Assembly: GCA_050260275.1 (NCBI GenBank)
Contig: JBLNBX010000036.1
Span: 1 to 5,408, forward strand
Length of the DNA stretch: 5,408 nt
Direction of reading: 5' to 3'
Source of the DNA: DATMXS01 sp050260275
GTDB taxonomy: Bacteria; Acidobacteriota; Terriglobia; Bryobacterales; Bryobacteraceae
Below are positions 1 to 5,249 of the stretch, one piece after another. Position 1 is the stretch's first letter. Every line of letters begins with the position of its first letter. Made by a program: the position numbers and the translations under genes. The notes beneath the pieces were generated by a model. The model saw nothing but the letters and a program-made list of their open reading frames with translations. It ran no database searches and had not been told where the DNA came from.

Positions 1-1
1 G

Positions 2-250
2 GTGGTCAGCCTGGCGACGTCCGACGGAGGCAAGGAGGGAATCCGAAGCGAGGTGCCGCGAGCGGTGGCGGCGCGGCTGATCGTGGAGCGGAGGGCGCGC
101 CTGGCGACGCCGGAGGAAGCCGAGGCGTTCCGGGAAGAGATGCGTGAGGCGCAGCGCATCGCGGAACAGAAGGCGGCGGCCGAGCGGATGCGCATAACTG
201 TGCTTTCGGAATCGGAGTTGCGCGCGCTCAGAAGCGGAAAGCGCAGCTAA
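2..250 (+). CDS. Small charged helical protein of the phage head-tail region, probably 5'-truncated
   Basis: I do not recognise this family. The frame is open from base 2 (a GTG) to TAA at 248-250. No ribosome binding site can be seen because the window begins here, so the true start may lie upstream. The 82 visible residues are rich in Ala, Glu and Arg. A stretch near residues 18-35 (EVPRAVAARLIVERRARLAT) is followed by a long charged segment, about residues 36-65 (PEEAEAFREEMREAQRIAEQ onward), that looks helical and possibly coiled-coil. No Cys, signal peptide or membrane segment is present. It ends 17 bases before the next gene, in the same direction, and so probably belongs to the same late transcript. 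Its place before the connector and tail genes suggests a small head-completion or accessory virion protein, but that rests on position only. Confidence 0.6.
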   Translation: MVSLATSDGGKEGIRSEVPRAVAARLIVERRARLATPEEAEAFREEMREAQRIAEQKAAAERMRITVLSESELRALRSGKRS

Positions 251-267
251 GGGCGGAGGCGAGGTAC

Positions 268-996
268 ATGAGCCTGTTCACTGATGGGCCGGCGGCGACG
301 ATAGCGGCGCTGCAGGAGTACGAGTCGTCCATCCTCGACGTTGCGGCTACCGAGGGCATCGACCTCGCGGTGAAGTTAAACGTGGCGCATCGCGAGACCG
401 GGATCGACCTGCAGAGGTTTCTGGAGGAGCACGGTGGAGCGTCGCTCCGAAACGTGGTTGTAACCGAGCCGCTGGCGACGTGGGAGACGTTTCGCGCGCT
501 GGTGCTGACGTTCCGGGACGCCTACCACAACCAGATGAACGACCGTTACCAGCCGAAGTGGAAGGAGTACGAACGGCGGGCAGCCTGGGCGGCGGACGTG
601 CTGTTCCAGCTCGGGGTGGGCATCACGTGGAATCCGGTGCCGAAAGCGGAGCGCCCCGCGCTGACCGCCGGCAGCGGGGACCTGGCGGCAGCGACTTACT
701 ACGTGCGGATCACGTGGGTGGGTGCGAGCGGCGAGGAAGGCGCGCCGAGCGAGATGGCTGTCATCAGCGTTCCGGATGCGAGCACGGTGACGGTTCGCGC
801 GGGAGCGGTGCCGGCTGGCGTGCAGGGCTGGAACGTGTACGCCGGATATGACTCGTCTTCGATCATGCTGCAGACCGATACGCCAGTGGCCGCGGGCGCG
901 ACGTGGACCGTGCCGGCGACGGGATTGAGAAACGGACGGCCGCCGGACGCGGGTCAGGCGCCGCAGACGATGCTGAAGCGCGTGTTCAGATTCTGA
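268..996 (+). CDS. Putative head-tail connector-region protein with C-terminal fn3-like beta-sandwich
   Basis: This 242-residue protein has two parts. Residues 1-125 look helical, with an aromatic and charged segment around 84-118 (DAYHNQMNDRYQPKWKEYER, then a Trp-rich stretch ending in GVGI). Residues 130-235 look like an immunoglobulin/fibronectin-III-type beta-sandwich: a YYVRITWVGASGEEGAPSE strand-turn-strand, a WNVYAGYD strand near 188-195, and a final TWTVPATGL strand. The ATG at 268 follows a purine-rich GCGAGG at a suitable distance. The 17-base gap before it and the 13-base gap after it fit one operon. Coming just before the tail terminator, it sits where HK97-like phages encode head-tail adaptor or stopper proteins, and the helical half would suit an adaptor. 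The fn3-like half could decorate the virion. The role is inferred from context; the two-part architecture is what the sequence shows. An alternative is a minor head decoration protein. Confidence 0.7.
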   Translation: MSLFTDGPAATIAALQEYESSILDVAATEGIDLAVKLNVAHRETGIDLQRFLEEHGGASLRNVVVTEPLATWETFRALVLTFRDAYHNQMNDRYQPKWKEYERRAAWAADVLFQLGVGITWNPVPKAERPALTAGSGDLAAATYYVRITWVGASGEEGAPSEMAVISVPDASTVTVRAGAVPAGVQGWNVYAGYDSSSIMLQTDTPVAAGATWTVPATGLRNGRPPDAGQAPQTMLKRVFRF

Positions 997-1009
997 GCGG
1001 AGAGGGGCG

Positions 1010-1504
1010 ATGGCGACGATAGCAAGTTCGGCGGTGAAGGCACTGCACGGGATGCTGACCGGCGGAACGGGCCTGCCGTACGCGGTTGCCGCGGTGGCAG
1101 CGCGCGAGCAGTTCCCGCTAACGCCGATAGAGGCCGGCCAGGTGTCGGCGCACCTTGTGGCGGCAGAGCTGGCGGAAAAGACCGCCGGAGTGAGTTACCC
1201 GGCCGTGTACGTTTACTGCGCCGGGCTGAACAACACTCTGAAGGAGAAATTCCGGACGTTCTCGGGCAAAGCGTCGATGGTGGCGGAGGTGCGGGTGACG
1301 CACGACCGGCTGGACCACGTATCGCGTAACCTCGAGCTCTACACGGCAGCGGTCACGGAAATACTGGACGCGCATCGCGGCGACTGGGGCGGAGGGATGT
1401 TCTACGCCGGCGAATACAAGGTGGAGTATGGGCCGGTGAAACGCGGCGGGCGGAACTTCGTGCAGACGGCGAAGATTGCGTTCGACCTGGACGTCAGCGT
1501 CTGA
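1010..1504 (+). CDS. Probable tail terminator / tail completion protein
   Basis: The product has 164 residues, close to the usual size of tail terminators (lambda gpU and HK97 gp10 type). These form a ring that stops tube growth and joins the tail to the head. Visible elements are an N-terminal helix (about 5-17), a strand around 63-70 (SYPAVYVYC), a loop with KEKFRTFSGK near 78-87, a strand MVAEVRVTHD (90-99), a long helix (about 103-121), and a closing beta pair with YAGEYKVEYGPVK and QTAKIAFDL. This alternating alpha/beta order, with the 'strand, FxG loop, strand, long helix, two strands' layout, is common in tail completion proteins. The start is well supported: GGAGAGGGG lies two bases before the ATG at 1010. 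It stands directly before the tube gene, which is the standard position. No single diagnostic motif exists, so the assignment rests on size, order of elements and neighbours. Confidence 0.6.
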   Translation: MATIASSAVKALHGMLTGGTGLPYAVAAVAAREQFPLTPIEAGQVSAHLVAAELAEKTAGVSYPAVYVYCAGLNNTLKEKFRTFSGKASMVAEVRVTHDRLDHVSRNLELYTAAVTEILDAHRGDWGGGMFYAGEYKVEYGPVKRGGRNFVQTAKIAFDLDVSV

Positions 1505-1508
1505 GACC

Positions 1509-1566
1509 AGGAAGAGATCACATGAGAGGCCACCATGGCTTGCGGGTACATTTCGTCCAACGATGA
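1509..1566 (+). promoter_or_regulatory. Strong Shine-Dalgarno and out-of-frame 14-codon mini-ORF overlapping the tail tube start
   Basis: AGGAAGAG at 1509-1516 stands five bases before an ATG at 1522. That ATG opens a 14-codon frame ending at TGA 1564-1566. It is out of frame with the tube gene, whose ATG at 1535 lies 13 bases further on and has only a weaker GAGAGG (1524-1529) before it. Ribosomes could load at the better site and re-start, or the mini-ORF could be accidental while AGGAAGAG serves the tube gene at long spacing. Only the layout is seen; any regulatory effect is a guess. Confidence 0.25.
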
Positions 1567-2710
1567 ACGGTTTTATGCCGGCCTCGAGCTGGTGTACGGG
1601 CAGGTGCCGGAAATACAGAGCGCGAACCGGTTCCCGGCTGTGAAGCTGAGGGCGCGGCAGGTGCTCCAAAGGCCGAAAAGGCGGGACAAGACAGGCACGC
1701 GCACGTACGTGGGCACGCCAGCCAACCTGAGGCGCAGAACGACGTTTGGGCTGACGACCTATATGACGGCGTGGACGCGTCAGGATGCCGAGCCGGGATA
1801 CGGGGCGCTGTTTCAGGCGTGCCTGGGGCGCCCGCCGCTGATCTTCGAAGGCGGCGTGGCTGGAGAAAACACGAACGCGAAACTGCTCAGGTTTGACCGA
1901 GAGCACGGACTCGAAGAAGGCCAGGCCGTGACGTTCGGCGGCGAACTGCGGTTCGCGATCTCGATCGTCGATGGGGCGACGGTGGAGCTGAATGCGCCGT
2001 TTTCGATGCTGCCGGGAGCCGGCGCGCCTATAGGGCCGACGGTGACGTACATGCCGGCGAGGGACATCCCGACCGTGAGCATTTTCGACTACTGGAGCCC
2101 GGCAGGCGCTGTCAACCGGATCATCAATGGCGCGGCGATGGAGCGGCTCCGCATCAAGGTCAACGGAGACTACCACGAGTTCGAGTTCAGCGGTCTGGCG
2201 AAGGACATCATCGACAGCACGAGCTTCGTAGCGGGGCAGGGCGAGCTTTCGGCGTTTCCGCCGGAGCCGCCGCTGGACTGGTTCGACTACACGATAATCC
2301 CGGGGCACCTGGGGCAGGCCTGGCTGGGCAACACGCCGGACCAGTTCCACACGATCACGGCGGCGGAACTGACGCTCGAGAACGACATCGATGTGCGCGC
2401 GGCTGAGTTCGGTTCAGATTCGCCGGAGTGCATCGCGGTGGGGCCGCGGACGGTGACGCTGGATTTCGATCTGTTCGAGCTGAACGACGCCGCGACGAAG
2501 AGCCTGTACCAGGCGGCGCGCCAATCGTCGCCGATCGCGGCGATGTTTCAGTTGGGGCAGCAGGCGGGCCAGTTGTTCGGAGTGTACATGAAGAGCGTGG
2601 TGCCGGAAGTGCCGGAGTTCGATGACAGCGAGACGCGGTTGCAGTGGCGGTTTTCGGACGCGCGCGCGCAGGGCACGGGCGACGACGAGCTGGTGGTGGC
2701 GTTCGGATAG
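1535..2710 (+). CDS. Probable major tail tube protein (large, with an inserted beta domain)
   Basis: This 391-residue protein would polymerise to form the tail tube. Three regions can be told apart. Residues 1-102 contain a TYVGTPANLRRRTTFGLTTY run leading to a YGALFQACLG segment, a pattern typical of tube proteins. Residues about 103-175 look like a compact beta insertion (EHGLEEGQAVTFGGELRF, then ATVELNAPF and a strand ending VTYMPARD). Residues 176-391 form a second beta-rich part, with MERLRIKVNGDYHEFEFSGL, a TAAELTLENDIDV strand, and a VGPRTVTLDFDLFEL stretch that may mirror the first half. At nearly 400 residues it is longer than most tube proteins (about 150-300), which fits an insertion or an internal duplication. 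It directly precedes the tail chaperone pair and tape measure, the canonical tube position. ATG 1535 was chosen because the protein continues well from it; no in-frame upstream start is better. It could instead be a tail sheath-like or minor tail protein, but no contractile-tail gene is near. Confidence 0.7.
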   Translation: MACGYISSNDERFYAGLELVYGQVPEIQSANRFPAVKLRARQVLQRPKRRDKTGTRTYVGTPANLRRRTTFGLTTYMTAWTRQDAEPGYGALFQACLGRPPLIFEGGVAGENTNAKLLRFDREHGLEEGQAVTFGGELRFAISIVDGATVELNAPFSMLPGAGAPIGPTVTYMPARDIPTVSIFDYWSPAGAVNRIINGAAMERLRIKVNGDYHEFEFSGLAKDIIDSTSFVAGQGELSAFPPEPPLDWFDYTIIPGHLGQAWLGNTPDQFHTITAAELTLENDIDVRAAEFGSDSPECIAVGPRTVTLDFDLFELNDAATKSLYQAARQSSPIAAMFQLGQQAGQLFGVYMKSVVPEVPEFDDSETRLQWRFSDARAQGTGDDELVVAFG

Positions 2711-2715
2711 GCGCG

Positions 2716-3081
2716 ATGGATTATACGAGCGAAGTCACGAAAGAAGCGGCGAGCGCGGAGGGCGTGAGATACACGATTGTCCGGATGTCGTTCGGGCGGC
2801 GGCTGGAGCTGACGCGCAGGATCTGGGAACTGGCGCGGAGGGTTGAGTATCTCGAAGCCGGCGGCGAGGCGCGGGAGAAGCTCGAGGCGGCTGTGCTGGC
2901 CGGCGAGATCGACCGCGTGTACCTGGAATGGGGACTCGTCCGGGTCGAGGGGCTGAACATAGACGGCCAGCCGGCGACCGCGGCCACGCTGGTTGAGCAC
3001 GGGCCGGAGGCGCTGGCGCGCGAGATAGTAGGCGCGATCAAGTCCGAGTGCGGGCTCAGCGAGGACGAGCGAAAAAACTAA
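2716..3081 (+). CDS. Tail assembly chaperone, zero-frame product (lambda gpG-like)
   Basis: The 121-residue product occupies the chaperone slot between tube and tape measure. Such proteins coat the tape measure and recruit tube subunits, and are not part of the finished tail. Visible features are an N-terminal strand (VRYTIVRMSF, 17-26), a long charged helix (about 27-60, from RRLELTRRIWELARR), a strand near 68-79 (VYLEWGLVRVEGL), and a C-terminal helix (about 97-111) leading to the acidic end SEDERKN. The ATG at 2716 lies six bases after the tube stop. An upstream in-frame ATG at 2644 would add 24 Arg/Gly-rich residues inside the tube gene and is unlikely. The last sense codons, CGA AAA AAC, form a -1 slippery site directly before TAA. 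The protein should therefore also be made as an extended fusion. Recognition is by position, size, fold pattern and the frameshift site, not by a named motif. Confidence 0.72.
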   Translation: MDYTSEVTKEAASAEGVRYTIVRMSFGRRLELTRRIWELARRVEYLEAGGEAREKLEAAVLAGEIDRVYLEWGLVRVEGLNIDGQPATAATLVEHGPEALAREIVGAIKSECGLSEDERKN

Positions 3082-3134
3082 CAGTCGCATTCCACTTTCA
3101 CGCGAGCGGAGGGCCGGCCCGGTGGAGATGCGAC
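3062..3134 (+). promoter_or_regulatory. Programmed -1 ribosomal frameshift element (slippery site plus stem-loop)
   Basis: The heptamer A AAA AAC (3072-3078) is phased exactly as X XXY YYZ in the chaperone frame and is followed at once by the zero-frame stop TAA (3079-3081). After a five-base spacer, GTCGCATTCCAC (3084-3095) pairs with GTGGAGATGCGAC (3122-3134). This gives 12 Watson-Crick pairs with one bulged G (3127) and a 26-base loop. The loop holds GGGCCGGCCC (3111-3120), which could form a small inner hairpin or take part in a pseudoknot. An AGGA (3062-3065) upstream might act as the internal Shine-Dalgarno stimulator known from E. coli dnaX, although its spacing of six bases is shorter than there. 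A -1 slip moves ribosomes into the frame that ends at 3422. Heptamer, phase, spacer and stem are read directly; frameshifting itself is inferred. Confidence 0.85.
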
Positions 3135-3422
3135 GAATGCAGGCGGCTGGGGCTGGAGACTTCGCGTCGATGCGGCCTGCGCGCACAGGAAGGCGAGCCA
3201 CGGGTGGTGTGGGCGTGGGGGCGCGTCGGGATCACGGAGTGCCCGCGATCGTACATCACAGCGGAGAGCGCGGCGTGGCTGGAGCAATACGCGGCCTGGC
3301 GCGTCGCGAGGAGAGCCGAGCCGGATATGCCGGCGCGTGACCTGGACGCGATGCTGACGCTCGATCGCGAGTTCGCCGCGGAAGCCGCAAGAACGGGAGA
3401 GGGTGACAGTGGCCAGAAGTAA
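3078..3422 (+). CDS. T-like C-terminal part of frameshifted tail assembly chaperone (G-T fusion), four-Cys domain
   Basis: This frame is entered by a -1 slip at 3078, giving a 235-residue fusion: 121 residues of the gpG-like protein plus 114 from here. A separate start is unlikely. The only early candidate is a GTG at 3048 with no visible ribosome binding site, and the next in-frame Met comes very late. In fusion numbering, the T part carries Cys139, Cys142, Cys153 and Cys176. The motif WRCDECRRLG is followed by RRCGL and then ITECPRSYI, an arrangement that could hold zinc (CX2C-X10-C-X22-C). After this come aromatic helices (AESAAWLEQYAAW) and an acidic C-terminal helix. In lambda the T part of gpGT binds tube subunits while G holds the tape measure, and the same division of work is inferred here. 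The final 14 bases overlap the tape-measure gene. Gene finders may call it as an independent hypothetical protein at 3048-3422. Confidence 0.75.
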   Translation, partial: LTVAFHFHASGGPARWRCDECRRLGLETSRRCGLRAQEGEPRVVWAWGRVGITECPRSYITAESAAWLEQYAAWRVARRAEPDMPARDLDAMLTLDREFAAEAARTGEGDSGQK

Positions 3423-4029
3423 CAGCGGGGCGCTGTTGAGCGCGGCGGGAGCAACGGAGGTTACGCGCTCACTGAGAGAGGTCTTGAGCGATGCGGCGTC
3501 GGCCGTGGCGGTCCGGCAGGCGGGTGCCGATGCGACGGGCTCGTTGGGGGCGGAGATAGCGCAGTTAAGGGCGACCAGCCTTCAGCAGGCGGAGGCGACG
3601 GCGCTGAACACGCAGGCGCTGCTGGAGAACACCGTAGCGCGAGCGACCGGCGCGACATCCGTCGCAGGTGGCATCGGCAAGTGGATGTTGGGCATAGCGA
3701 CGGGCGGTGTCGCACCGTTAATCTCGGGGCTGGTGAAGCTGTTCTCGGGCGGCGGAGAGAAGGAGCCGGAACCGCTGGTGTTGTACACGGCGCCGAACGC
3801 GATCAGCTACGAAGGCGAGGTAACGGGGGCTCGAGGCGTGATATGGCGGACGGCGGGCGAGGCGGAACCGATCGCCGCGCCACGAACGCAGCCAATGCAG
3901 GTGACGGTGCAGGTGCAGGCCATGGACAGCCGGTCGTTTCTGGACCACCGGGACGACATAGCGCGGGCGGTGCGCCAGGCGATGCTGAACTCTCATTCCC
4001 TGAACGACGTGATGGGGGAGATGGGATAG
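3409..4029 (+). CDS. Very short putative tape measure protein
   Basis: The product (206 residues from GTG 3409) follows the chaperone pair and precedes the distal-tail genes, the fixed place of the tape measure, which sets tail length. Residues about 20-80 are helical and coiled-coil-like (SLREVLSDAASAVAV, then AEIAQLRATSLQQAEATALN). A hydrophobic Gly-rich segment follows (about 85-115, with KWMLGIATGGVAPLISGLVK), as tape measures often carry for membrane insertion. The last third has QVTVQVQAMDSRSF and a final amphipathic helix (DDIARAVRQAMLN), a style seen at tape-measure C-termini. The GTG at 3409 is preferred over GTG 3403 because GGGAGAGGG (3395-3403) lies five bases before it. Its start overlaps the chaperone stop by 14 bases, which suggests translational coupling. 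At 0.15 nm per helical residue the tail tube could not exceed about 31 nm. A truncated tape measure or another tail-interior protein remains possible. Confidence 0.62.
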   Translation: MARSNSGALLSAAGATEVTRSLREVLSDAASAVAVRQAGADATGSLGAEIAQLRATSLQQAEATALNTQALLENTVARATGATSVAGGIGKWMLGIATGGVAPLISGLVKLFSGGGEKEPEPLVLYTAPNAISYEGEVTGARGVIWRTAGEAEPIAAPRTQPMQVTVQVQAMDSRSFLDHRDDIARAVRQAMLNSHSLNDVMGEMG

Positions 4030-4099
4030 AGCGCCCGGCGGCCCACGGCAGCTATCAGCAGGCACAACTGCGATCACGGCGGATCACAAGGCAGAGAAC

Positions 4100-4459
4100 A
4101 TGCGATTTCCGGTTCTGAAGACGAGCGCACTGGCGCAGTACCCCGCCACGAGAGCGGCGCGGTACGACACCGAGGTGATCGAGTTCATCGACGGAAGCGA
4201 GCAGCGGTACAGGAAGCGCAAGAAGCCGGCCAAGAGGTGGATCATCCGGCTGGACCTGCTCGATGAGACGGAGATGGGCGAATTGGTGCAGTTCTTCAAC
4301 ACGGCGCAGGGACGCGCGGGGCACTTCGAGTTCGAGGACCCCTGGACGGGCGCCGTTCACAAAGACTGCAGCCTGGAGATCGATGAACTCCTGACGGAGC
4401 TGGCAGGCGAGACGCGCGTGGCGACGGTGCTTGTGCTTCGCGACAACACGGCGGATTGA
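4100..4459 (+). CDS. Distal tail (Dit)-like protein, DUF2460-type
   Basis: This 119-residue protein resembles the DUF2460 family of distal tail proteins, which form the ring at the tube end that carries the hub. It begins with the FPVLKTSALAQYP motif, continues with DGSEQRYRKR, has WIIRLDLLDETEMGELVQFF near the middle, and reaches the family-like GRAGHFEFEDPWTG signature (F-x-F-x-D-P) around residues 73-85. It closes with two strands (CSLEIDELL and RVATVLVLRDN). DUF2460 proteins are usually about 200 residues, so this is a compact form. It is a paralog of the next gene: a gapless 82-residue hand alignment from their FP motifs gives about 25 identities. A 70-base gap separates it from the tape measure; that gap holds no ORF and no convincing terminator. 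The ribosome binding site is weak (AAGGCAGAG, 4088-4096). Next to a tape measure and a hub gene, the distal-tail role is likely. Confidence 0.65.
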   Translation: MRFPVLKTSALAQYPATRAARYDTEVIEFIDGSEQRYRKRKKPAKRWIIRLDLLDETEMGELVQFFNTAQGRAGHFEFEDPWTGAVHKDCSLEIDELLTELAGETRVATVLVLRDNTAD

Positions 4460-4461
4460 CG

Positions 4462-5247
4462 ATGCCCTGGTTTCCCCAACTCAATACAGGCGCCAACGTA
4501 CAGTTCCCGGTGAGGCGGCGCATAGTGCGCAGGACCGTTCTGACGGAGCAGCCTGGCGGAAGCGTGGTGAAGCTCGCCGACCCCGACGCGGCATACGCCG
4601 AATGGACGCTCGCGTTCGAGGGTCTCACTTCGGACGAGATGGGCGCGATAGAGGCGCTGTTCGCCGCGTGCGAGGGCAGGCGGGGAGAATTCGTGTTCCT
4701 GGACCCGCTGGACAACCTGCTGGCGTGGAGCGATGAGTTCACGGCGGACGTTTGGAATAAGGACTCGGGGCTATGGCTGGGCGGAGGGTACCTGGACCCG
4801 CTCGGCGGGACCAGTGCGACGCGCGTGGGCGGGGCCGGAGAGATGCATCAGACCATCGCAGCGCCGAGCTCGCTTCAGTACTGCTTCAGCATTTGGGCGA
4901 GAAGCGACACGGCGGCCGAGCTGGCATTGATAGCGCGGGCCGGAGCTGAGGAACGAGTGCGGACTGTGACGGCGAACACGGCATGGCAACGCTTCGAGTA
5001 CTCGACGCGGCTGGAGACCGCCGGGGATGCGATCACGTTCGGCGTGCGGCTCGCAGGCGGATCGGAGATCGAGCTGTTCGGAGCGCAGGTGGACGCGCAA
5101 GTGGCGGCATCGCGATACAAGAGGACGGCATCGCGCGCGGGCGTGTACCAGGCGGCGCGGTTCGCCAATGACGAGCTCGAGATAACAACGCACGGACCGA
5201 ATTCGCACTCGTGCAGGCTGCGAGTGCGCGCGGCACTAGAGGGGTAA
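4462..5247 (+). CDS. Second Dit-like protein with inserted carbohydrate-binding-type jelly-roll
   Basis: From ATG 4462 the protein has 261 residues; a TTG at 4456 overlapping the previous stop is the alternative start. Residues 4-85 match the preceding gene without gaps (FPQLNTGANVQFP at the start, SDEMGAIEALF in the middle, GRRGEFVFLDP at the end). Residues about 85-222 look like a jelly-roll binding domain of the sort found in phage receptor-binding proteins: NLLAWSDEF at its start, then CFSIWARSDTAAELAL, TAWQRFEYSTRL, and ELFGAQVDAQVAASRY near its end. The last 35-40 residues (ANDELEITTHGP, SCRLRVRAAL) look like the closing strands of the distal-tail fold, so the jelly-roll appears to be inserted rather than appended. 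Similar 'evolved Dit' proteins with binding modules are known in phages of Gram-positive hosts. Binding of a host surface glycan is inferred; no ligand residues can be named. It ends two bases before the hub gene. Confidence 0.65.
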   Translation: MPWFPQLNTGANVQFPVRRRIVRRTVLTEQPGGSVVKLADPDAAYAEWTLAFEGLTSDEMGAIEALFAACEGRRGEFVFLDPLDNLLAWSDEFTADVWNKDSGLWLGGGYLDPLGGTSATRVGGAGEMHQTIAAPSSLQYCFSIWARSDTAAELALIARAGAEERVRTVTANTAWQRFEYSTRLETAGDAITFGVRLAGGSEIELFGAQVDAQVAASRYKRTASRAGVYQAARFANDELEITTHGPNSHSCRLRVRAALEG

Positions 5248-5249
5248 GG

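Noticed and set aside
1118..2350. Long minus-strand open frame (410 codons) opposite the terminator and tube genes
   Set aside because: It is very rich in Arg, His and Pro with no recognisable domain, spans two well-supported plus-strand genes, and is the expected shadow of GC-rich codon bias.
2644..2715. N-terminal extension of the gpG-like protein from ATG 2644
   Set aside because: The extra 24 residues lie inside the tube gene, are Arg/Gly-rich, and lengthen a protein that already starts well at 2716.
2548..3201. Minus-strand open frame opposite the chaperone genes
   Set aside because: Low-complexity Arg/Pro/Ser composition and full overlap with plus-strand genes supported by spacing and the frameshift signal.
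4030..4099. Possible terminator or promoter in the 70-base gap after the tape measure
   Set aside because: There is no stable hairpin with a T-run and no clear -10/-35 pair. A short GATCAC direct repeat (GATCACGGCGGATCAC) is too small to interpret.
3681..4118. Plus-strand frame overlapping the tape measure and the gap after it
   Set aside because: Gly/Arg-rich translation without structure; it is the alternate-frame shadow of the tape-measure gene. Its crossing of the 70-base gap is not evidence of coding.
5105..5140. Repeated GGCATCGCG inside the second distal-tail gene
   Set aside because: Two nine-base copies within a coding GC-rich stretch are expected by chance and have no matching protein repeat of interest.
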